Source of the DNA: Firmicutes bacterium UBA5499
GTDB lineage: Bacteria > Bacillota > DTU084
NCBI GenBank assembly: GCA_002426275.1
Contig: DIPB01000083.1
Location: 1-6,612, forward strand
Direction of reading: 5' to 3'
DNA: 6,612 nucleotides
The number at the start of each line of letters is the position of its first letter. Positions within the stretch are counted from its first letter, which is position 1. Below are positions 1-6,612 of the stretch, piece after piece. The translations under genes were made by a program, and so were the position numbers. The notes beneath the pieces are model-generated. The model was given only the letters and a program-made list of their open reading frames with translations. It did no database searches and was not told the DNA's origin.

Positions 1-315
1 CTCAAGGTTATAGAGAAACACGGGATCATAGAGCGAGAACAGAAACTAGATGCCCAAAAGTTAGCCTACCAAAAGGCCCAGAGCCAAGTGCGCCGTCAAC
101 TGGGACCTGGCGATAAGATAGAAAACATCAAACCCATAGTGCTTCGCGAGGGGCAACTTGTGAGGGTTAAAATTTTAGCAGAATGCAGAGGACCTGTGGC
201 TGTAGAGAAGCCGTTTACACCCGGGCAATGGGAGGGAGAACATCGGATTGAACATGAGCCTGACCCAACAAATAGAACCGAATCTGGCGCCAAGTCTTTA
301 CGGCCCCCGCGATGA
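1..315 (+). CDS. yqfD: Sporulation protein YqfD, C-terminal part (5' end outside window)
   Basis: The open frame runs from the first base to TGA at 313-315 and gives the last 104 residues of a protein whose start lies upstream. The visible part has a basic, Gln/Lys-rich helical stretch (about residues 10-36 of the fragment), then a short strand-rich segment containing KIENIKPIVLREGQLVRVKI and an AECRGPVAVEKPF end. This resembles the end of the YqfD family, whose C-terminus usually reads like a V-x-V-x-V-E strand followed by an EDIG-type motif. The position directly before phoH is the normal place for yqfD in Firmicutes. In Bacillus subtilis yqfD is a sporulation-associated gene, and its biochemical role is not known to me. 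About 30 further hydrophilic residues follow the family-like end, and their codons overlap the phoH start by 68 nt in another frame. The assignment rests on weak similarity plus context. Confidence 0.78.
   Translation, partial: LKVIEKHGIIEREQKLDAQKLAYQKAQSQVRRQLGPGDKIENIKPIVLREGQLVRVKILAECRGPVAVEKPFTPGQWEGEHRIEHEPDPTNRTESGAKSLRPPR
231..238 (+). promoter_or_regulatory. Shine-Dalgarno site of phoH
   Basis: GGAGGGAG lies inside the yqfD reading frame. It ends 9 nt before the TTG at 248 and 15 nt before the in-frame ATG at 254. The spacing favours TTG as the phoH start. Confidence 0.7.
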
Positions 316-1222
316 ATACCTGAAGCTAATTGAGGAAAAACTTCGAGTTCAGATTATCGCCAGGGGCAATGAGTTATTGCTCCAAGGTTCGGAAGAAGCG
401 CTAGCTCAGGCGCAAGAAGTGATTACAGATCTTTCGGAAGTTCTAAAGAGAGGCGATTTGCTCTCCGCAAGCCAGGTGAATTACGCGCTTTCTTTAGCGC
501 AGAGCCATGAAGGTAAATTAAGCGAGATCTCTAGTACCGTAGTTTTCGTTACTGCCCGTGGCAAGGCGGTGCGCCCCAGGACATTAGGACAGTTGAGGTA
601 TTTGCAGGCTCTGGACCAGGACAGCATCGTCTTTGCAGTGGGGCCCGCAGGCACCGGCAAGACGTACTTGGCCATGGCTAAAGCGGTGGCGGCGCTGCGC
701 TCCCATCAGGTGGAGCGCATTATCTTGACCCGGCCGGCTGTGGAAGCAGGGGAAAAATTAGGTTTTTTGCCAGGCGATTTGCAGGAAAAAGTCGATCCTT
801 ACCTGAGACCGCTGTATGATGCGCTCTATGACCTGTTAGGCCAGGAGGCTGCTTCCCGCACTATGGAGCGGGGTACGGTTGAGGTGGCGCCTTTGGCCTA
901 TATGCGGGGCAGAACGCTGGAAGATTCGTATATAATTTTGGATGAGGCCCAAAATACATCATCCGAGCAGATGAAAATGTTTCTCACTAGGTTGGGAAAC
1001 GGTTCCAGGATGGTGATTACAGGCGACGTGACGCAGGTGGACTTGCCCAGGGGAAAGGTAAGCGGCCTGCGGGAAGCTCAAAGAGTATTGAGCTGTGTGG
1101 AGGGGATTTCTTTTATTGAGCTATCAGGGCTGGACGTAGTGCGGCATCGTTTGGTCGCGCGCATTGTCAACGCCTATGCGCAGTTCGAAGCTCAAAGGGA
1201 AGCAGCTGCCGAGGGGGAATAA
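248..1222 (+). CDS. phoH: PhoH family ATPase (PhoH-like)
   Basis: This encodes a 324-residue cytoplasmic P-loop protein, the usual length for bacterial PhoH. An N-terminal KH-like/PhoH lead-in covers roughly residues 15-75, with GPRDEYLKLIEEKLRVQI. A proline/arginine-rich linker (KAVRPRTLGQLRYLQAL) leads into the ATPase core. Walker A is GPAGTGKT at 132-139, and Walker B is IILDEAQN at about 229-236 with D232 and E233. The ITGDVTQVDLP motif near 257-267 and a C-terminal DVVRHRLVARIVNAY segment complete the family pattern. PhoH proteins bind ATP and are linked to RNA metabolism, often beside ybeY as here, but the exact reaction is not settled. The start is taken as TTG 248 because of the SD spacing; ATG 254 would shorten the protein by two residues. 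The gene overlaps yqfD by 68 nt and is followed after 3 nt by pgpH. Confidence 0.95.
   Translation: MNMSLTQQIEPNLAPSLYGPRDEYLKLIEEKLRVQIIARGNELLLQGSEEALAQAQEVITDLSEVLKRGDLLSASQVNYALSLAQSHEGKLSEISSTVVFVTARGKAVRPRTLGQLRYLQALDQDSIVFAVGPAGTGKTYLAMAKAVAALRSHQVERIILTRPAVEAGEKLGFLPGDLQEKVDPYLRPLYDALYDLLGQEAASRTMERGTVEVAPLAYMRGRTLEDSYIILDEAQNTSSEQMKMFLTRLGNGSRMVITGDVTQVDLPRGKVSGLREAQRVLSCVEGISFIELSGLDVVRHRLVARIVNAYAQFEAQREAAAEGE
1211..1217 (+). promoter_or_regulatory. Shine-Dalgarno site of pgpH
   Basis: GAGGGGG sits within the last codons of phoH, 8 nt before ATG 1226. A second in-frame ATG at 1235 would be 17 nt away, so 1226 is the better start. The arrangement suggests translation coupled to phoH. 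Confidence 0.65.
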
Positions 1223-1225
1223 AAA

Positions 1226-3313
1226 ATGTCAGCTATGCTCAAGCAGCTCGCGCGAATAGCGATTTTTTTTCGGAAACTTTGGAAGAAACAGTTGGCAAGA
1301 CAACTGATCATCGGCGGAGCTACGTTTACGCTCATCGTTTTGGTTTTAGTATCTAATTTTCTAGTGGCGAAAGTGGATCTCAAAGTTGGACAAGTGGCGC
1401 CTAGGGAGATTGTCGCCCCCCGTACCATTGTGGATCGGCCGCAGACAGAGCTGCTGGAGCAGGAAGCTGCCAAACGGGCAGTGCGCGAAGCTCAGGAACA
1501 TGAGGAAAATTACGTTATCAGTCAGACTTTGGCTTTACAGGCTGATTTACAGCTGGAGGAGTTTTTCAACAAACTAGAGGAGCAGTTGGAAAATGACGCG
1601 CGGCCAGAGCAGGTTCGTTCCAGCCTCGGCAAAGAATATCAATTCAGCAGCGCGGCTTTTAACGTTTTGCTCCACGTTTCCAGGAGCAAAAGAAATCAAC
1701 TGAAGCGGACGGCCAAATCCACTTTAGCCGAGTTGCTGCAAAAAGAACGCATCAGTGAAAAAAACTTGCCCGAATATCAAAAGCAGGCTGACAGGCTGAT
1801 CGATAAGGCGCAGTTGGCTGAAAATGAGGCCATGGCCTTGAAGGAAGTCGTGTCCGGTTTCTTGCAGCCCAATTTGATTTTAGATCCGCAACAGGTGGAA
1901 AAGGCCAGGCAAGCTGCCATCCGCAGCGTGGAACCGGTGATGGTGCTGAAAGATCAGGTAATCATCCGCCGGGGCGATAAAGCCACCCCGGAACACATTC
2001 AGCTGCTCAGGGATTTAGGCATGCAAAGGCGACAGATGAATTACCTGGCCATTTTAGGAGTATTGATTCTCACCAGCGCTTTGATGCTCTTTTTGGGAGG
2101 ATATCTGTATCAATTCCGGAGAGATATTCTCCGGGAAGAGAAATTGCTCTCTTTATTTGCCCTAATCGTCTGCGTCATGGTGACCCTCATTAAACTGGTA
2201 AGCATTTCGGGAACCGGAGCTTATCTCATTCCCACTGCTTTCGCCACCATGCTCATTGCCATTCTCTTGGATTTGCGGTTGGCCATAGTCGCTGGCGTAA
2301 TGTTTGCCTTAACCGCGGGAATTGTGGCAGACAATAATATTCGGGTTTTGGTGGTAAACTTAGTGGGGGGCATTGCCGGCGCTTTCTGTGTCTCTAAAAT
2401 CAGCCAGCGTTCCGATATCACCAGAGCCGGCTTTCTGGTGGGGATCGCCAATTTTTTTGCCATTTTAGGGATGGGCATGCTGGCAGGCGATGTGGCAACG
2501 CTAAAGCTTTCTTGGCTGGGGTTTTTAAATGGGATTATCTCCGCGATCCTGACCATTGGCACGCTGCCCTATCTGGAGACGCTGTTTCATTTGACCAGCG
2601 CCATCAAGCTGCTGGAACTGTCTAACCCCAATCACCCGCTGCTGCGAAGGCTCTTGGTGGAGGCTGCGGGAACTTATCACCATAGCCTCTTGGTGGGAAA
2701 TTTGGCGGAAGCCGCCAGCGAAGAGGTGGGCGGTGACAGCGTCCTGGTGCGCGTGGGAGCTTATTACCATGATATAGGCAAAATCAAACGTCCTTATTTT
2801 TTCACTGAAAATCAGTTTGGCATGGAAAATCCTCACGATAAGATCGCCCCTGGCCTGAGCACTTTGATTATCACCTCGCACGTGAAAGACGGAGTGGAGC
2901 TGGCCCGGGAGCACAAGCTGCCGGAATCCATAATTGATCTGATCAGGCAGCACCACGGAACAGATTTAGTGAAGTATTTTTACAGCAAGGCCCAGGAGAA
3001 TGACCGGGAAAAGGTATTTGAAAAAGATTTCCGCTATCCGGGGCCGAGACCCCAGACCAAAGAGGCCGCGGTTTTGATGCTGGCAGACAGCGTAGAGGCG
3101 GCCGTGCGGTCGCTGCGTGAACCGAGTCCCGGCAGGATTGAGGGGCTGGTCCGGAAAATCATTAAGGAACGCCTGGCCGGCGGCCAGCTGGACGAATCGG
3201 ATCTCACTTTCCGCGATCTGGATAAAATCGCTAATTCTTTTGTGAGAACTCTTTGCGGCATTTATCATAAACGGATCGAATATCCACAGCTGAAGACCAG
3301 CGCAAGAGCTTAG
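1226..3313 (+). CDS. pgpH: 7TM-HD family cyclic-di-AMP phosphodiesterase (PgpH/YqfF)
   Basis: This encodes a 695-residue membrane enzyme of the PgpH/YqfF family, which hydrolyses c-di-AMP to pApA in Firmicutes. The order of domains matches the family. There is a short basic cytoplasmic N-terminus and a first membrane segment at about 27-47. The large extracytoplasmic 7TMR-HDED domain spans about 50-268, beginning with VAPREIVAPRTI and ending with IIRRGDKATPEHIQLLRDLGM. A multi-helix membrane block covers about 272-457. The cytoplasmic HD domain runs from about 470 to 690. Expected metal and catalytic residues are present: H485/H486 in TYHH, H515-D516 in YYHDIGK, H552 in TSHVKDG, H576-H577 in RQHHGT, and D621 in MLADSVEA. 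The catalytic site therefore looks intact. Cyclic-di-AMP controls potassium and osmolyte transport and cell-wall homeostasis. The stop codon TAG overlaps the ybeY Shine-Dalgarno site. Confidence 0.95.
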   Translation: MSAMLKQLARIAIFFRKLWKKQLARQLIIGGATFTLIVLVLVSNFLVAKVDLKVGQVAPREIVAPRTIVDRPQTELLEQEAAKRAVREAQEHEENYVISQTLALQADLQLEEFFNKLEEQLENDARPEQVRSSLGKEYQFSSAAFNVLLHVSRSKRNQLKRTAKSTLAELLQKERISEKNLPEYQKQADRLIDKAQLAENEAMALKEVVSGFLQPNLILDPQQVEKARQAAIRSVEPVMVLKDQVIIRRGDKATPEHIQLLRDLGMQRRQMNYLAILGVLILTSALMLFLGGYLYQFRRDILREEKLLSLFALIVCVMVTLIKLVSISGTGAYLIPTAFATMLIAILLDLRLAIVAGVMFALTAGIVADNNIRVLVVNLVGGIAGAFCVSKISQRSDITRAGFLVGIANFFAILGMGMLAGDVATLKLSWLGFLNGIISAILTIGTLPYLETLFHLTSAIKLLELSNPNHPLLRRLLVEAAGTYHHSLLVGNLAEAASEEVGGDSVLVRVGAYYHDIGKIKRPYFFTENQFGMENPHDKIAPGLSTLIITSHVKDGVELAREHKLPESIIDLIRQHHGTDLVKYFYSKAQENDREKVFEKDFRYPGPRPQTKEAAVLMLADSVEAAVRSLREPSPGRIEGLVRKIIKERLAGGQLDESDLTFRDLDKIANSFVRTLCGIYHKRIEYPQLKTSARA

Positions 3314-3317
3314 GAGG
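3312..3317 (+). promoter_or_regulatory. Shine-Dalgarno site of ybeY
   Basis: AGGAGG overlaps the TAG stop of pgpH and lies 8 nt before ATG 3326. This is the strongest consensus site in the window. Confidence 0.8.
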
Positions 3318-3325
3318 AAACTCAG

Positions 3326-3778
3326 ATGGGCGAAGTTGCGGTACTGTGCGGCGACGAATTGGATGAACAAGCTGTACGATGTTATTTAGATTTTCTCAAG
3401 CAAGTGACGGCTCTGGCCGTGCGCAGGCTCACAGGGCGCGAGGACTGGGAAATCTCAGTGAGCCTGGTTGGCGAAAAGCAAATTTGGCAGCTCAATCGCG
3501 TCTGGCGCAGCGTTGACAGGCCTACAGACGTGCTGTCTTTCCCCATGCTGGAAGCTTGGGGGTCTGATGATAACTTGTTGGGAGATGTGGTGATCTGTCT
3601 GCCTGTGGCTCAAAGGCAGGCCGCGGAATACGGACACGGAGTGCAGCGCGAGCTGGCCTTCCTGGCAGTGCACGGTATTTTGCATCTTCTGGGAAGGGAT
3701 CACCAAACAGACAGCGAATGTGAACAAATGGAACGCGAGCAGGAGGCGTTGCTGGACTCTATGGGACTGGGGCGGTAA
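3326..3778 (+). CDS. ybeY: Endoribonuclease YbeY (rRNA maturation factor)
   Basis: This encodes a 150-residue cytoplasmic metallo-endoribonuclease of normal family length. YbeY proteins act in 16S rRNA 3'-end maturation and ribosome quality control. The signature HGILHLLGRDH is at residues 116-126, with the three zinc-binding histidines H116, H120 and H126 in the H-x3-H-x5-H spacing. The other family blocks are also present: a conserved Arg (R61) just before RPTDVLSFP (65-73), then LLGDVVIC and the helix RELAFLAVHG that carries the first histidine. Nothing appears truncated. The gene starts 12 nt after pgpH and ends 5 nt before dgkA. Linkage to phoH is a conserved bacterial arrangement and is consistent with a joint role in RNA processing. 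Confidence 0.96.
   Translation: MGEVAVLCGDELDEQAVRCYLDFLKQVTALAVRRLTGREDWEISVSLVGEKQIWQLNRVWRSVDRPTDVLSFPMLEAWGSDDNLLGDVVICLPVAQRQAAEYGHGVQRELAFLAVHGILHLLGRDHQTDSECEQMEREQEALLDSMGLGR
3769..3775 (+). promoter_or_regulatory. Weak Shine-Dalgarno site of dgkA
   Basis: GGGGCGG in the last codons of ybeY is 8 nt before ATG 3784. It departs from the consensus, so translation may depend on coupling to ybeY. A better match, AGGAGG at 3741-3746, is too distant (37 nt) to serve this start. Confidence 0.4.
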
Positions 3779-3783
3779 CTTGG

Positions 3784-4491
3784 ATGAGTAAGAGAAAACT
3801 TGTGGACAGCTTCACAGATGCCATCAATGGCATCCTGAGAGCTATCCGCACGGAAAGAAATATGCGGGTTCATTTCATTATGGCGGGCTTGGTGCTGATT
3901 CTCTCGGCGTTTACCGATTTAGGACGCTGGGAGGTGGTGGCCTTGCTTGTCACCATTGCAGCGGTGATCATGGGAGAACTGTTCAATACCGCCCTGGAGG
4001 CGGTGGTTGATTTGGTCTCGCCCGACTACCATCCCCTGGCAGAGCGGGCGAAACAAGTGGCAGCCGGCGGGGTGTTAGTGGCCGCGGTAATTTCCGTGCT
4101 CATCGGGGCCATCATTTTCATTCCCAGGCTGATAAACTTTCATCCTTTGCTCTTGCGAAAAGTTGCGCAGGTGCCGGCTTATCTGTCTGTGGTGGCAATC
4201 GCCCTTTGCCTTTTGACGATTTTGTTGGCCAAGGCGCTGCCAACTGGAGAATTTTTTCTCCAAGGCGGCATGCCCAGCGGCCATTCGGCAGTTTCGTTTG
4301 CTTTGTCCACGTTGACGTTATTCCTCAGCCGCAGTTGGCTTGTCTATTTGATTTCGCTGTCCATCGCAGCTTTGGTGGCTCAGAGCAGAGTGGAAGGGAA
4401 AATCCACACGCCCAAAGAAGTGTTTGCCGGGGCGATCTTGGGCATTCTTGTGGTGGGACTTGTCTTTCAGCTGGGAGGATACGGATTTTGA
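3784..4491 (+). CDS. dgkA: Diacylglycerol/undecaprenol kinase fused to PAP2-type phosphatase
   Basis: This encodes a 235-residue integral membrane protein made of two modules. Residues 1-115 are a complete DgkA-type kinase: ERNMRVH at 24-30, the catalytic block E65-x2-N68-T-x2-E72 with D76, and AERAK (K90) followed by AAGGV. Prokaryotic DgkA enzymes phosphorylate diacylglycerol or, in Gram-positives, mainly undecaprenol. After a linker at about 115-130, residues 130-235 form a PAP2 (type 2 phosphatidic acid phosphatase) module: a helix at 131-149, GGMPSGHSA at 161-169, two hydrophobic helices, and AQSRVEGKIHTPKE at 199-212. A stand-alone DgkA is about 115-130 residues, so the second half is a true addition in one frame. 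The PAP2 half lacks a recognisable K-x6-RP motif and has E212 where the third motif usually has Asp. Its stop TGA overlaps the cdd TTG start by 4 nt. The kinase call is firm; phosphatase activity is inferred. Confidence 0.9.
   Translation: MSKRKLVDSFTDAINGILRAIRTERNMRVHFIMAGLVLILSAFTDLGRWEVVALLVTIAAVIMGELFNTALEAVVDLVSPDYHPLAERAKQVAAGGVLVAAVISVLIGAIIFIPRLINFHPLLLRKVAQVPAYLSVVAIALCLLTILLAKALPTGEFFLQGGMPSGHSAVSFALSTLTLFLSRSWLVYLISLSIAALVAQSRVEGKIHTPKEVFAGAILGILVVGLVFQLGGYGF
4473..4478 (+). promoter_or_regulatory. Shine-Dalgarno site of cdd
   Basis: GGGAGG, inside the end of dgkA, is 9 nt before TTG 4488. It fixes the start of cdd, which has no ATG or GTG before the conserved PYSKFPVGAA motif. 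Confidence 0.75.
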
Positions 4492-4878
4492 AAGCTTTAT
4501 TGCAAATAGCCAGGCAAGCGCGGGAGCATGCCTATTGTCCTTACAGCAAGTTTCCTGTGGGAGCCGCCCTGCGCGCGGGAAGCGGCAAGATCTATTCCGG
4601 CTGCAACGTGGAAAGCGCCGCTTTCGGCGCCGGCTGTTGCGCGGAAAGAGTCGCCTTGTATCAGGCTGTCGCCCGGGGAGAGCGGGAATTCACACACCTG
4701 GCAGTTGTGGCCGACATAACGGGCGGCCCAACGCCTTGCGGGATCTGCCGTCAAGCTTTGGCAGAGTTTGGGCCTTTGGAAATCGTAACTTCGGACCTGG
4801 CAGGAAACACTAAAACATACAGCCTTTGGGAATTGCTTCCCGAAGCTTTTTTGCAATTTAAACCCGGGGAGGAGAAAA

Positions 4879-4892
<14 letters not shown>
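4488..4892 (+). CDS. cdd: Cytidine deaminase
   Basis: This encodes a 134-residue enzyme that deaminates cytidine and deoxycytidine to uridine and deoxyuridine in pyrimidine salvage. It is of the short, homotetrameric, three-cysteine type found in Bacillus. The family motifs are PYSKFPVGAA (18-27), the nucleoside-binding GCNVES (38-43, with N40 and E42), CCAER (50-54) holding zinc ligand C51 and catalytic E53, and PCGICRQ (83-89) holding zinc ligands C84 and C87. The ending LWELLPEAF is typical; the last dozen residues (FKPGEEKIEHR) are encoded by the queA ribosome binding site and start region. The start is TTG 4488, which overlaps the dgkA stop as TTGA. The frame stays open upstream to 4206, but that extension lies inside dgkA and shows no cytidine deaminase homology. 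In many Firmicutes era follows cdd; here queA follows and overlaps it by 14 nt. Confidence 0.95.
4866..4874 (+). promoter_or_regulatory. Shine-Dalgarno site of queA
   Basis: GGGGAGGAG lies in the last codons of cdd. Its GGAGG core (4868-4872) ends 6 nt before TTG 4879, which supports TTG as the queA start and translational coupling to cdd. Confidence 0.75.

Positions 4893-6612
<1,720 letters not shown>

Noticed and set aside
2114..2136. Inverted repeat with arms TTCCGGAGA and TCTCCGGGA in pgpH
   Set aside because: It is deep inside a conserved coding region, includes a G-U pair and has no T-run or nearby start. Stems of this size are expected by chance.
2525..3370. Minus-strand open frames (2525-2956 and 2966-3370) opposite the HD domain of pgpH
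   Set aside because: The plus strand has a fully convincing HD domain and ybeY start here. The antisense translations show no recognisable motif.
4245..4262. 7-bp inverted repeat TGGAGAA / TTCTCCA with a T4 loop in dgkA
   Set aside because: The T-run is in the loop, not after the stem, so it is not a terminator. Two or three 7-bp stems are expected by chance in a window this long.
4206..4487. Open frame upstream of cdd that would extend the deaminase N-terminus by 94 residues
   Set aside because: It lies in another frame inside the PAP2 half of dgkA and has no deaminase-like content. The TTG at 4488 with a good ribosome binding site gives a protein of normal length.

Overview
The window is a densely packed stretch of Gram-positive (Firmicutes) chromosome with all genes on the + strand. 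The organism is most likely a spore-forming or spore-former-derived member of the Clostridia. The reasons are the YqfD tail upstream of phoH, the gene order phoH / 7TM-HD phosphodiesterase / ybeY / dgkA / cdd (as in Bacillus and Clostridia), strong GGAGG-type ribosome binding sites, and frequent TTG starts. I cannot name the genus from the sequence alone.

Layout: the 3' end of yqfD (1-315) overlaps phoH (248-1222). Then come the cyclic-di-AMP phosphodiesterase gene pgpH (1226-3313), ybeY (3326-3778), a fused diacylglycerol/undecaprenol kinase-PAP2 gene (3784-4491), cdd (4488-4892), queA (4879-5898) and the first 232 codons of tgt (5915 to the window end). The intergenic gaps are 3, 12, 5 and 16 nt, and there are overlaps of 68, 4 and 14 nt. 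No stretch over 20 nt is non-coding, and I see no promoter, terminator, RNA gene, mobile element or CRISPR array. The whole window is probably part of one or more long co-transcribed units whose ends lie outside it.

Functionally the region is housekeeping. PhoH and YbeY belong to RNA metabolism and ribosome quality control. PgpH degrades the second messenger c-di-AMP. The DgkA-PAP2 fusion acts on membrane lipid or lipid-carrier phosphates. Cdd salvages pyrimidines. QueA and Tgt are two enzymes of tRNA queuosine synthesis.

I did not find an undescribed system. The points worth a second look are the kinase-phosphatase fusion with altered PAP2 signatures, the direct join of the phoH-cdd cluster to queA-tgt in place of the usual era, a perfect 9-bp hairpin just inside tgt, four probable TTG starts in seven genes, and a YqfD C-terminal tail that is co-encoded with the phoH start.
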